Positions 8,361-17,190 of a stretch of 64,000 bases of DNA are shown here, one piece after another. Numbering within the stretch: position 1 is the stretch's first letter; each line of letters begins with the position of its first letter. Both the position numbers and the translations under genes were made by a program. Below the pieces are notes generated by a model. That model was not told the origin of the DNA. It saw only the letters and a list, made by a program, of their open reading frames with translations, and ran no database searches. Source of the DNA: Clostridium puniceum (GTDB lineage Bacteria > Bacillota > Clostridia > Clostridiales > Clostridiaceae). The stretch is taken from contig NZ_LZZM01000089.1 of assembly GCF_002006345.1 (NCBI RefSeq), forward strand, positions 1 to 64,000, read 5' to 3'.

Positions 8361-9197
8361 ATGAAAGAAGATATGGAAATAACATATTTACCAACGGTAA
8401 ATAGAGATGGATTTGATCTGGTCGTATATCAATGTGGTATGGAAAAATGTAAGCCTTCTTATTCTTATGGACCAGCAGTTAGGGATCATTTTTTAATTCA
8501 TTTTATACTTAAAGGAAGCGGTATATTTTATGTGAATGAAAAATCATATAAGATAAAAGAAAATCAAGGTTTTCTAATTTGTCCTAATGTAGTAACATAT
8601 TACAAGGCTGATAATGAAGATCCATGGACATATACCTGGATTGGCTTTAGGGGAATAAAAGCTGAAAATTATTTGAATTTAGCTAATCTTAATCAAGAGA
8701 ATCCTATTTTTGAATGTATAGAAGGGGAATTTATAAAAAAATGTTTTGAAGATATGAGAAAAGCTACAGAATTGAAATATGGAAGGGAATTACGACTACA
8801 ATCACTACTGGGAATGTTCTTATCACAACTTATTGAGGAATCAGGAAAACACGTAGTTTTAAGTAATAATTACAAGGAATTATACATAAAAAAGAGTTTG
8901 CAGTTTGTTGAAACCAATTATTCTAGGAAATTATATATAAATGAAATGGCTAAAAGTGTAGGTCTTAATAAAAACTATTTTAGTGCATTTTTCAAGGAAA
9001 ATATGGGAGTAACACCTCAACAATATATAATAAAATTTAGAATAAATAAGGCATGTGAACTTATGATCAATCGTCAATTAAGCATAAGTGATATATCACG
9101 CTCAGTAGGATATGATGATACACTTGGATTTTCCAAAATATTTAAAAAGGAAAAGGGTATGTCTCCTAAAAATTATAGAGAAAAGTTATACTTATAA
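8361..9197 (+). CDS. AraC-family regulator, probable control of the GH36 gene
   Basis: Regulator of 278 residues; the frame extends to a TTG at 8355, but the ATG at 8361 is eight bases after GGAG and is preferred. Cupin-like sensing domain (SYGPAVRDHFLIHFILKGSG near the N-terminus) and C-terminal double HTH (INEMAKSVGLNKNYFSAFF and ISDISRSVGYDDTLGFSKIF). Paralogous over its full length to the AraC gene at 5075: both share the pattern CKPSYSYGPA/CEPSHSFGPA and QGFLICP/EGFLICP. Divergent from the GH36 gene, so it most likely activates it in response to alpha-galactosides. Confidence 0.85.
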   Translation: MKEDMEITYLPTVNRDGFDLVVYQCGMEKCKPSYSYGPAVRDHFLIHFILKGSGIFYVNEKSYKIKENQGFLICPNVVTYYKADNEDPWTYTWIGFRGIKAENYLNLANLNQENPIFECIEGEFIKKCFEDMRKATELKYGRELRLQSLLGMFLSQLIEESGKHVVLSNNYKELYIKKSLQFVETNYSRKLYINEMAKSVGLNKNYFSAFFKENMGVTPQQYIIKFRINKACELMINRQLSISDISRSVGYDDTLGFSKIFKKEKGMSPKNYREKLYL

Positions 9198-9201
9198 GAT
9201 A

Positions 9202-9246
9202 TAACCCTATTTATTTGTTTATGATAAGAATAGAAAAGGGTTTTTC
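9202..9246 (+). terminator. Probable terminator after the second AraC gene
   Basis: AACCCTATTT...AATAGAAAAGGGTT followed by T-rich sequence forms an imperfect hairpin with a T-run. Confidence 0.55.
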
Positions 9247-9591
9247 TAATTATTTTTGAGAAATTTTGACATTATCTATGTAAGGATTATAGAATATATA
9301 GTATAATTAAATTGTATTTTGACGAGTTTAATATCATGATAATATATGTGTTCATAAAATTAGTAATCATTAAGTTAATTATTATGACTTAATTTTGTTA
9401 AATAATTTTAAACACACAGATATAGTGAAAATATTTTTACTAATATATTAGTTCTACCTAATTTGCTTGATTGAAATCAATTACATAAGCATAGGTAAAT
9501 TATTTATTTAAACATATATAACAATAATTTTAGGCTATATAAGTCATAAATAGCCTAATAATAAATAGTGGTAAGGAAGAAGGTATTATAA
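9247..9591. other. Non-coding AT-rich stretch before the chemoreceptor gene
   Basis: No gene seen. A small dyad TAGGCTAT...ATAGCCTA (9531-9557) lies 35 bases before the start codon. It has no T-run and no known riboswitch core was recognised. Confidence 0.4.
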
Positions 9592-11313
9592 ATGGGGTTA
9601 TTGAAAAATATAAAAGTAAAAATTAAATTAATTATTTCATTCTTAATTGTTGCATTATTAATCGGTATCGTAGGAGGAGTTGGAATTGTATCACTTAAAA
9701 ATGTTGGTGAAAATGCAAAAAAGATGTATAATCAAAATCTTCAGAATGTTTATATGTTAACAGATATGAAACAAAATTTAACTCAAATAAAAAGTGATTT
9801 GTCAGATTTAGTAAACTCTGAAGATGAACAAGAAGCTTCAATAAGAACTAAGTTGATAAAGGAAATTCAAGATAATAAGGAAGAAAATGAAAAATATATA
9901 AGTCAACTCCAAAGTGGACTTATTGAGGAGGATGAAAAAAAATCATTTGAACAATTCAATAGTGAATTAAAACAATATACAATTTTAAGGGAAAATACTA
10001 TTAAGCTTATAGAATCAAGTAATTATACTGGAGCAATTGAACAATATAAAGATATACCTCAAATTACAGATGTATTATTTAAAAGTTTGGATAAATTGAT
10101 AGAAAGAAATTTAAAAGAATCTAGCACAGCTAACGATAATATTGTTTCAATATATACAACATCGACTACAATTATGACAATATTAAGCATTATTGGTTTT
10201 ATATTGGCGATTATAATAGGATTAATTTTAACAAATGATATTAACAAGCCTCTCCAAATAATAAATTTATTTGGTGAAAAGCTTGCAAGTTATGATTTGT
10301 CTTATGATTTTAAAGTTACAAGAGGAGATGAATTTGGAAAAGCAGGAGAATCATTATTTATAGCGCAAGATAATATTAAAGAGCTTGTTAAAACTATACT
10401 TGAAAATTCTCAAAATATGAGTGCTTCATCAGAGGAGCTTTCAGCAACAGTTCAAGAATTAACATCAAAGGCTATTAGTGTAGATGAAGCTATAAATAAT
10501 ATTAGTACTAATATGCAGGAAGCAAGCTCTGGAACAGAAGAAATAAGTGCATCTATTCAAGAAGTTGATTCAAGTATTAATGTACTTTCACAGAAAGCTA
10601 TGGACGGAAGCAGCAATGCAAATGGTGCAAAAGAAAGGGCTATAGAAGTTAAAAATAATAGCCAAAAAGCTTTAAAGGAAGCTAAACAAATATCTGATGA
10701 AAAACAACAAAGAATGATAAAGGTTATCGAAGAGGGGAAGGTTGTTGATAATATTAGAGTTATGGCAGAGACTATAGCAGATATATCAGAACAAACCAAT
10801 TTACTAGCATTAAATGCAGCGATTGAAGCAGCAAGAGCGGGAGAAATGGGAAAAGGATTTGCTGTTGTAGCTGAAGAAGTTGGAACGCTTGCAGAACAAT
10901 CAGCAGAAGCAGTAAAAAACATTCAAGAAACTATAATTAAAGTTCAAGAAGCCTTTAAAAATAGCATTGATACTGGAAGTGATATATTAGGATTTATTAA
11001 TGGAGATGTAAATATACAATTTGAGGCATATGAAAAAACAGGAAACCAATATTATAATGATTCTGATTTTGTAAGTAACATGTCAGAAGAAATTGCAGCT
11101 ATGTCAGAAGAGGTTACAGCAACAGTTGGACAAGTAAGTGAAGAAATTAAAAATATGGCTGAAGTAACTCAAAAATCTAGTGAACATGCAGAAGTAATTA
11201 AAGAAAGAATGAATGAAACTACACATGGGTTAGAGCAGGTTGCATTAACTGCTCAAAGTCAAGCAGAGCTTGCTCAAAACCTTAATGAAATAGTACAAAA
11301 GTTTAAAATTTAA
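9592..11313 (+). CDS. Methyl-accepting chemotaxis protein
   Basis: Transmembrane chemoreceptor of 573 residues. It has a short cytoplasmic start, TM1 (about 13-33), an extracellular four-helix-bundle-type sensor (about 35-188) rich in charged helices, TM2 (about 190-213), HAMP (about 215-268) and a long coiled-coil signalling domain. The hairpin tip [20 protein letters not shown], near residue 400, binds CheA/CheW and is the most conserved part of the family. A short irregular segment ([20 protein letters not shown], near 465) is an insertion in the returning helix seen in clostridial receptors. The ligand is unknown. Monocistronic. Confidence 0.93.
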   Translation: MGLLKNIKVKIKLIISFLIVALLIGIVGGVGIVSLKNVGENAKKMYNQNLQNVYMLTDMKQNLTQIKSDLSDLVNSEDEQEASIRTKLIKEIQDNKEENEKYISQLQSGLIEEDEKKSFEQFNSELKQYTILRENTIKLIESSNYTGAIEQYKDIPQITDVLFKSLDKLIERNLKESSTANDNIVSIYTTSTTIMTILSIIGFILAIIIGLILTNDINKPLQIINLFGEKLASYDLSYDFKVTRGDEFGKAGESLFIAQDNIKELVKTILENSQNMSASSEELSATVQELTSKAISVDEAINNISTNMQEASSGTEEISASIQEVDSSINVLSQKAMDGSSNANGAKERAIEVKNNSQKALKEAKQISDEKQQRMIKVIEEGKVVDNIRVMAETIADISEQTNLLALNAAIEAARAGEMGKGFAVVAEEVGTLAEQSAEAVKNIQETIIKVQEAFKNSIDTGSDILGFINGDVNIQFEAYEKTGNQYYNDSDFVSNMSEEIAAMSEEVTATVGQVSEEIKNMAEVTQKSSEHAEVIKERMNETTHGLEQVALTAQSQAELAQNLNEIVQKFKI

Positions 11314-11370
11314 AAATTTTAGATATATTTGTTTAAGAATAATATATCTGTCTTTTAATATTAAATTATA

Positions 11371-11418
11371 AGACCATTTACCAGATTACTATTTAATAGT
11401 TGGCAAATGGTCTTTTTT
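11371..11418 (+). terminator. Terminator after the chemoreceptor gene
   Basis: AGACCATTTACCA pairs with TTGGCAAATGGTCT and is followed by TTTTT. Confidence 0.8.
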
Positions 11419-11488
11419 AGTATAAAGAATATCCCAGTTATTTTATTTTTTTGTTTCAATAATGAATGATTAAATTCAAATACAAAAT

Positions 11489-11553
11489 TTAACATTAATT
11501 TTACAGTTATTTTACTAATTAATAAAATAATGTTAACACATAAAGTTTATACT
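11489..11553 (+). promoter_or_regulatory. Phased Pho-box-like repeats and -10 upstream of alkaline phosphatase
   Basis: TTAACA (11489), TTTACA (11500), TTTACT (11511) and TTAACA (11533) lie on one 11-base grid, with only the 11522 position not matching. This is the arrangement of PhoP sites in Firmicutes (TTAACA-like hexamers every 11 bases on one face of the helix). TATACT at 11548 is a likely -10. Confidence 0.65.
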
Positions 11554-11635
11554 ATCTAATGAAAAGAAATAAACTATGAAGAAATCATAGAAAGTCAAAG
11601 AATATGATTATAAATAGTAAAGGGGATAGTAAATA

Positions 11636-13186
11636 ATGAATAAAACTGTTAAAAGAATTTTGGGGTCAGTGTTAGCTTTAGCAATGGTAGTAGGAGTTGG
11701 CTATACATTAAATAATCAAATAAAACCTCAAGGAGTAGCAGCAGCTTCAACTTCAAATTATAATGGAAAAGCGCCTAAATATATTTTTATGTTTATTGGT
11801 GACGGTATGAGTTTTCCACAAATTCAAGCAGCACAATATTATAAAGGAATTCAAGAACATGGAGAAATTGATGTTAAAAAGGGAAATTATCCAAATCCAG
11901 AAAAATTATCATTTATGAATTTCCCTGTAACAGGAACAGTAACAACATATGATTCAACCTCTCTTTGTCCAGATTCAGCATCAACAGCTACATCTCTTTC
12001 AACAGGAAATAAAACATTAAGTAGTGTAATTAATATGGATGAAACAAAAACTAAATCTTATGAGACTATAACAGAAAAGTTAAAGAAACAATTAGGATAT
12101 AAGGTTGGAATAGTATCATCAGTAAATATAGATCATGCAACTCCAGGTGCGTATTATGCTCATGTACCATCTAGAAGTGAATACTATAGTATGGGACTTG
12201 AACTTGTGGATTCTAACTTTGACTATTTTGCGGGAGGAAAGTTCTTATCAGATGATTCTAAAGAAGTAAAAGAACAAGGTAAGGCTAAAATAGGAGAATT
12301 AGCAAAAGAAAAAGGATATACAGTAGTTAATACTAAAACCGATATAAAAAATCTAAAAAAAGGTGATAAAGCAATTGCAGTTTGTCCAGATGATGAGGTT
12401 GAAAAAGAAAGTGGCGCAATAAAATATAACTTAGATAGAACTGGAAATGAGCTTACGCTTGCAGATTATACTAAAAAAGGGATAGAAGTTTTAGATAATG
12501 ATAAAGGTTTCTTTATGATGGTTGAAGGTGGAAAGATTGACTGGGCTGGTCATGCTAATGATGCAGGAGCAAATATTAAGGAAACAGAAGCTTTTAGTGA
12601 TGCAGTACAAGAGGCAGTTAATTTTTATAATGAACATCCAAATGAAACATTAATTTTAGTAACAGGAGATCATGAAACAGGTGGACTCACAATAGGTTTT
12701 GCAGGAACAAACTATGATACTTATTTACAAAACATATCTAATCAAAAAGTATCATATACAGCTTTTGATAGAAACATTGAGGAATATAGAAAAAATAAAA
12801 CATCTTTTGATGATGCAATGAAAGATGTTGAAGCACAATTTGGTCTTAAAAGAGCTGGTTCGAGTGGAGAATCAACAAAGGGTGGAATGGTATTAACACA
12901 AGCTGAGGAAGCTAAAATTAAGGCTGCATATGAAAAGAGTATGGTTTCAAAAGCTGATAGAAAGTTAGACGAAAATGAAAATGTAATGTATGGAACTTAT
13001 GAACCATTTTCAGTAACATTAACTCATGTTTTAAACAATAAATCAGGAATTTCATTTAGTTCATATTCACATACAGGAATTCCGGTAGCAATGATGGCAA
13101 AGGGACTTGGAGAAGATTTATTTGCAGGATATTATGACAATACAAATGTATTTGATAAACTTAAAAATATAACTAAAGTACAATAA
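11636..13186 (+). CDS. Secreted alkaline phosphatase
   Basis: Phosphomonoesterase of 516 residues, releasing inorganic phosphate outside the cell. The N-terminus is a Sec signal (KR, then LGSVLALAMVVGVGYTL, cleavage probably near A36-A38). Metal and catalytic motifs of the PhoA superfamily are complete: FIGDGMS (D56), CPDSASTATSLSTG (nucleophile S114), MVEGGKIDWAGHAND and TGDHETGG (zinc ligands), and a late SHTG. RBS AAAGGGG. Resembles Bacillus PhoA/PhoB-type enzymes. The phased PhoP-like repeats upstream suggest induction by phosphate starvation. Followed by an imperfect hairpin. Confidence 0.93.
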   Translation: MNKTVKRILGSVLALAMVVGVGYTLNNQIKPQGVAAASTSNYNGKAPKYIFMFIGDGMSFPQIQAAQYYKGIQEHGEIDVKKGNYPNPEKLSFMNFPVTGTVTTYDSTSLCPDSASTATSLSTGNKTLSSVINMDETKTKSYETITEKLKKQLGYKVGIVSSVNIDHATPGAYYAHVPSRSEYYSMGLELVDSNFDYFAGGKFLSDDSKEVKEQGKAKIGELAKEKGYTVVNTKTDIKNLKKGDKAIAVCPDDEVEKESGAIKYNLDRTGNELTLADYTKKGIEVLDNDKGFFMMVEGGKIDWAGHANDAGANIKETEAFSDAVQEAVNFYNEHPNETLILVTGDHETGGLTIGFAGTNYDTYLQNISNQKVSYTAFDRNIEEYRKNKTSFDDAMKDVEAQFGLKRAGSSGESTKGGMVLTQAEEAKIKAAYEKSMVSKADRKLDENENVMYGTYEPFSVTLTHVLNNKSGISFSSYSHTGIPVAMMAKGLGEDLFAGYYDNTNVFDKLKNITKVQ

Positions 13187-13228
13187 TGATTTATGCCCTT
13201 TAGGATATTTTATGAGGAGTTTTGAAGA

Positions 13229-13271
13229 TAGAATTGAGAATGAAAAAATTATTTTTTCATCCTTGATTCTA
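13229..13271. repeat. Imperfect inverted repeat, possible terminator
   Basis: TAGAATTGAGAATGAAAAAA pairs imperfectly with TTTTTTCATCCTTGATTCTA. It lies between the phosphatase and the YibE/F gene. It may terminate the former, or be one of the small dispersed repeats seen elsewhere in the window. Confidence 0.45.
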
Positions 13272-13319
13272 AATTCCTAAATTATAACTTTTGATTAAAA
13301 CAAAGAGGAGAATGATTAA

Positions 13320-14468
13320 TTGTTTAAAGATTTTCATAGACGTAATACAATTCCTATATTAGTAACACTTATAGCGATAACTTTACTTACACTTTTACCT
13401 AATAAGTTTCCACAAAAAATATATGAAAATACACAAAGAGTATCTGCCAAGGTATTGAGTACAGATGAGAGTTTTATTATAAATACAGGGCTTATAAAAA
13501 CTGGAGAACAGCTATGTGAAATAGAAATACTTGAAGGGAAGTTTAAAGGAAAGGTAACTAGAGGAACTAATAGATTGTCAGGCTCCCTTGAAGAAGACAA
13601 GATATTTCAAATTGGAGACAAAATATTAGTTACCATTGATTATACAGGGGATGAAATTAGAGTAGCAACTCTTGTTGATCATTATAGACTTAATTATGAA
13701 ATTTTACTTATAGCTATTTTTGTAGTTGTACTTATTGGGTTTGCAGGAATAGTTGGTATAAAATCAATTTTATCGTTTATATTTACAGTGTTAGCTATGT
13801 GGAAGGTTTTAATACCTTTATTTTTGCAAGGATATAATCCTGTAATAGTAGGTATAATAACAACTATGATATTAATAATTACAATAATAGTATTAGTTTA
13901 TGGTATAGATAAGAAATCTTTAGCTGCAATAATTGGATCATTATGTGGAGCTCTTGTAACTTGTTTTATGGCACTATTCTTTGTAAATAAATTTAAAATT
14001 CATGGAGCAGTTATGTCATATTCAGAATCACTTTTATATTCAGGATATGAGAATTTGAATCTTACACAAATATTTATAGCTAGTATATTCATAGCATCGT
14101 CAGGAGCAGTTATGGATGTAGCAGTAGATATTACTTCAGCAGTGGCAGAAGTAATTGAAAAGAAACCAAGTATAGGAAAGATGGAAGCTATTAAGTCAGG
14201 AATAAATGTTGGACGATCAATTATGGGAACTATGATGACTACATTATTATTAGCATATTCAGGTGGATATATAGGATTACTTATGGTATTTATGGCTCAG
14301 GGTACGCCAATAATAAACATATTAAATTTGAAATATGTATCATCTGAAATTTTGCATACTTTAATTGGTAGTTTTGGACTTGTGACTGTGGCTCCATTTA
14401 CCGCATTAGCAAGTGGAATTCTATTAGTAAAAATAAAAAATGATGCTGATGTTCATTCCAATAAATAA
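13320..14468 (+). CDS. YibE/F-family multi-pass membrane protein
   Basis: Integral membrane protein of 382 residues. One TM helix near 12-30 is followed by an extracytoplasmic beta-rich domain (about 35-130), then seven or more TM helices. The pattern VVLIGFAGIVGIKSILSF, ASIFIASSGAVMDVAVDI and VGRSIMGTMMTTLLLAYSGG is that of the YibE/F family, whose function is not established. The start is TTG: GAGGAG lies nine bases before it and no in-frame ATG is better placed. It may be co-transcribed with nothing else; a bidirectional terminator follows. Confidence 0.8.
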   Translation: MFKDFHRRNTIPILVTLIAITLLTLLPNKFPQKIYENTQRVSAKVLSTDESFIINTGLIKTGEQLCEIEILEGKFKGKVTRGTNRLSGSLEEDKIFQIGDKILVTIDYTGDEIRVATLVDHYRLNYEILLIAIFVVVLIGFAGIVGIKSILSFIFTVLAMWKVLIPLFLQGYNPVIVGIITTMILIITIIVLVYGIDKKSLAAIIGSLCGALVTCFMALFFVNKFKIHGAVMSYSESLLYSGYENLNLTQIFIASIFIASSGAVMDVAVDITSAVAEVIEKKPSIGKMEAIKSGINVGRSIMGTMMTTLLLAYSGGYIGLLMVFMAQGTPIINILNLKYVSSEILHTLIGSFGLVTVAPFTALASGILLVKIKNDADVHSNK

Positions 14469-14631
14469 ACTACATATGCGTAGTTATTGTACTGTTCTTA
14501 ATGTAATATAATAATTATTCATAAAATAATATAAGAGATAATAAGATTGTTTTATGTTTTTATGTAGGAAATTAATTAGGATTTAAGTATATGAATTAGA
14601 TAACATTATTTCTAATATCTATATATAACAA

Positions 14632-14679
14632 AAGTGAGTGATAACTAATGTTTTATTTTTTATTAGTTATTACTCACTT
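14632..14679. terminator. Bidirectional terminator between convergent genes
   Basis: AAGTGAGTGATAACTAAT pairs with ATTAGTTATTACTCACTT with one wobble pair and a T-rich loop. Confidence 0.8.
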
Positions 14680-14740
14680 ATTATTAATTTTAATTTGTGG
14701 TGTATTATAATAGTCAAAATGAACCTATATTTATTATAAA

Positions 14741-16144
14741 TTATTTACTTAAAGAAGCTCCCATTTTGCTATATTTACTACTAGGATTAACCTTTAAGAA
14801 CTTGCCTGTATTTATTGAACCATCTGAATTTCTCCATAAAGTATCAACATCTTCACCAAGTATAGGAGATTCAATACTTATAAAATCATTAGTAGTTACA
14901 GCATCCGCTACAGTACCCATACTACCTTTTACTCTAGAATCAGCAGTTGATTTTGCAGCAAATGAGTAATATTTATTAGTATTATATAAAATAGAATTTT
15001 CTACAGTACCTTTATATTTATCACTACCTACTTTTTTAGTACTGAAAGAAATAATATTTTTTAAGATGTTATTAGAATTTGTTTTATCTCTTGCTAAATC
15101 AATATTGCTTGATTTTCCATCTGTAGCTGCATTGTTAAAACTTGTACAGCTATCTACAGTGATAACACCTGGATTACTATTATCAGTTATACCATGTTTT
15201 TTATTTTCGAAAGCAATGCAATTATATACAGTGTGATTTCCAGGCATGTCTGAACCACCTAATTTAAATCCATTACCATCACTATTTTTAGTATATTGAC
15301 CACTTGTAGTATATCCATTTCTAAATGCAATAGAATTTTTAATCGTAATTCCACCTATTTGACCAGTTTCAGTTTTTGAAAATAAGTCCCAACCGTCATC
15401 AACATTGTTATAAGAAATACAGCCATCAAATACATTACCTTCTCCACAGGTTAACTTAGCTGCAAATCCATCAGCATTTTCACCTGTTGCAGGATCGCTA
15501 TTGTTAAATGAAGTGCAATTAAGAATAAGGTTATCACTTGGCCAATCTGCCTTATTTGAAAGGCTAGAAGCACGACGACCTATTTGAATCCCTGTATCTC
15601 TATTTGCTTTAGCGATACATGATTCAACTATATTATGTTTGCCAGTTACATATAAACCATTATCAGCAGCATTATAAAATTGTATTCCTTTTAAGTGCCA
15701 GTAACTTCCTTCTAATTGCACACCTCTATCATTTCGAGATGTATCCTTCATATTATAAGATTCAGCTGTAAAATCAAATATTACTTTTTTGCTATCTAAA
15801 GCAACCATTGATTTCATAGCATTTTCAGTACCATTGTTAGTATAAGGTATTGTTAATTGTTTGCTGATTTTATAAGTTCCGCTTTGTAGATATATAGTTT
15901 CACCTGGAGCAATTTTGTTTACTGCTGAAATAAGTGATGTTGGATTATTAATTGTTCCAGCACCATTATCTGATGCATCAGGTGATACATAGATAGAATT
16001 TTTTTCTGAAACAGAGCTAGAAGTTACGGCTGAGCTTGTTGTAGTTTTAACAGCTGCTGATGCAGAACATTGAGATGAAATTACTGTTGCACCTAAAATT
16101 AATGAACACGTTAACATGATTGAAAAAATTTTTTTGGCTTTCAT
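14741..16144 (-). CDS. Secreted pectate lyase, polysaccharide lyase family 9
   Basis: Extracellular enzyme of 467 residues cleaving polygalacturonate by calcium-dependent beta-elimination. Signal peptide 1-31 (MKAKKIF...SQCSASA). A Ser/Thr linker precedes IYVSPDASDNGAGT, then a right-handed parallel beta-helix with repeated N-C-I/T-S-F-N rungs. PL9 catalytic features are all present: calcium ligands D225, D249, D250 and D253, and the base K294 in DGNGFKLGG. The 24-residue gap and D-D-x2-D spacing match Dickeya Pel9A. RBS AGGAGG. No dockerin or anchor is visible, so it is free in the medium. It fits with KdgT elsewhere in the window, which imports a downstream product. Confidence 0.92.
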   Translation of the reverse strand: MKAKKIFSIMLTCSLILGATVISSQCSASAAVKTTTSSAVTSSSVSEKNSIYVSPDASDNGAGTINNPTSLISAVNKIAPGETIYLQSGTYKISKQLTIPYTNNGTENAMKSMVALDSKKVIFDFTAESYNMKDTSRNDRGVQLEGSYWHLKGIQFYNAADNGLYVTGKHNIVESCIAKANRDTGIQIGRRASSLSNKADWPSDNLILNCTSFNNSDPATGENADGFAAKLTCGEGNVFDGCISYNNVDDGWDLFSKTETGQIGGITIKNSIAFRNGYTTSGQYTKNSDGNGFKLGGSDMPGNHTVYNCIAFENKKHGITDNSNPGVITVDSCTSFNNAATDGKSSNIDLARDKTNSNNILKNIISFSTKKVGSDKYKGTVENSILYNTNKYYSFAAKSTADSRVKGSMGTVADAVTTNDFISIESPILGEDVDTLWRNSDGSINTGKFLKVNPSSKYSKMGASLSK

Positions 16145-16490
16145 AGATCTTCCTCCTAAATAATAATTGAGTTATTTTTAATAAGTAAATAATTAGTTTA
16201 AGTATGCCATGAGTATATTTTACAAAAAAATACATGTTTAGATATTAACATGTAAAAAACTATAAATAAATATTTTGATCACATAATTAGATTTATAAAG
16301 CATAAATGGAGAAAATGAGGGGATTTATTAGATTAAGATAAAATAAGGATAATTTATGAAAAAATAAGGGAGATAATATTATTATAAAATAAATATAATA
16401 AATAGCATTTTATGTATATGATGGTATAATAAATATAAAGTTTAATCAAATTAGAGATCTATAAAGTTTTGATTTTATTAAGGTGTGTTA
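16145..16490. promoter_or_regulatory. Divergent non-coding region of the pectate lyase and nitroreductase
   Basis: AT-rich. On the minus strand it has TACATGTTAATATC-x4-ACATGTA (16231-16252), resembling sequences upstream of the next two secreted-protein genes. No gene or riboswitch seen. Confidence 0.35.
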
Positions 16491-16568
16491 GATGAAATTC
16501 AATAATAATGAAGATAAAAATGCAAGAATTTTTGAGGAAAATTTCAAAAAAGTAAGTCAAATGTTTTA
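16491..16568 (+). CDS. Possible 25-residue peptide
   Basis: ATG at 16491 opens MKFNNNEDKNARIFEENFKK and ends VSQMF, charged and hydrophilic. AAGGTG lies upstream but is a weak RBS. It ends 38 bases before the nitroreductase gene. It may be a leader peptide, a relic, or not translated. Confidence 0.25.
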
Positions 16569-16606
16569 AATAAATTATTATAAAAATATGAAAAGGAGAT
16601 ATTATT

Positions 16607-17128
16607 ATGAACGAAGTATTACAAAACATATTAACAAGAAGAAGTGTAAGAGATTTTAAAGAGGAACAAATAAAGGATGAAGAATTAGAGTTAATTTTAA
16701 AAGCTGGAATACACGCACCAAGCGGAATGAATAAACAAAGCTGGCAATTTACTGTGGTTCAAAATAAGGAAAAGATTGAGTTACTTGCAAAAGTTATTAG
16801 AGAAGCTTTAGGAAGAGATGCAGGATATAATTTTTATGCTCCCCCAACTTTAATAATGTTATCTAATGATAAGGATAATACAAATGGACTTGCAGATTGT
16901 GCATGTGCTCTTGAAAATATATTTTTAATGGCAACTTCTCTAGGAATAGGCTCATGCTGGATAAATCAATTAAAAACTATTTGCGATGAAAAGGAAGTAA
17001 GAAAAGTATTAACAAGCTTTGGTGTTCCAGAAAATCATATTGTTTGGGGAATAGCATCAATTGGATATCCTAATAGTTTAGGAAAAGAACATGAAAGAAA
17101 TAATGGAGTCATTAAATTTGTAAAATAA
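16607..17128 (+). CDS. Nitroreductase-family protein
   Basis: FMN-dependent oxidoreductase fold of 173 residues: ILTRRSVRDFKEEQI at the N-terminus (flavin phosphate binding), HAPSGMNKQSWQF (34-46), a central GIGSCWINQLK, and the terminal WGIASIGYP. It lacks the ferredoxin domain found in the nitroreductase at 2425. Short, single-domain members reduce nitro groups, quinones or act in flavin chemistry; the substrate cannot be inferred. RBS AAAAGGAGATATT-ATG. Stands alone between convergent terminator structures. Confidence 0.85.
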   Translation: MNEVLQNILTRRSVRDFKEEQIKDEELELILKAGIHAPSGMNKQSWQFTVVQNKEKIELLAKVIREALGRDAGYNFYAPPTLIMLSNDKDNTNGLADCACALENIFLMATSLGIGSCWINQLKTICDEKEVRKVLTSFGVPENHIVWGIASIGYPNSLGKEHERNNGVIKFVK

Positions 17129-17129
17129 C

Positions 17130-17190
17130 AAAAGAGTGCCCCTTTTATATGTTTGATTCTGTAATAACATATAAAAAGGAGCAATCTTTT
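17130..17190. terminator. Bidirectional terminator
   Basis: AGAGTGCCCCTTTTATATGTT pairs imperfectly with AACATATAAAAAGGAGCAATCTTTTTT between convergent genes. Confidence 0.7.

Noticed and set aside
11371..11635. Gene in the gap before alkaline phosphatase
   Set aside because: Stop codons in all frames; the gap is accounted for by a terminator and the Pho-box-like promoter.
14697..14969. 90-codon plus-strand frame
   Set aside because: It lies almost entirely antisense to the pectate lyase gene, starts inside the region after its terminator, and has no RBS or recognisable protein.
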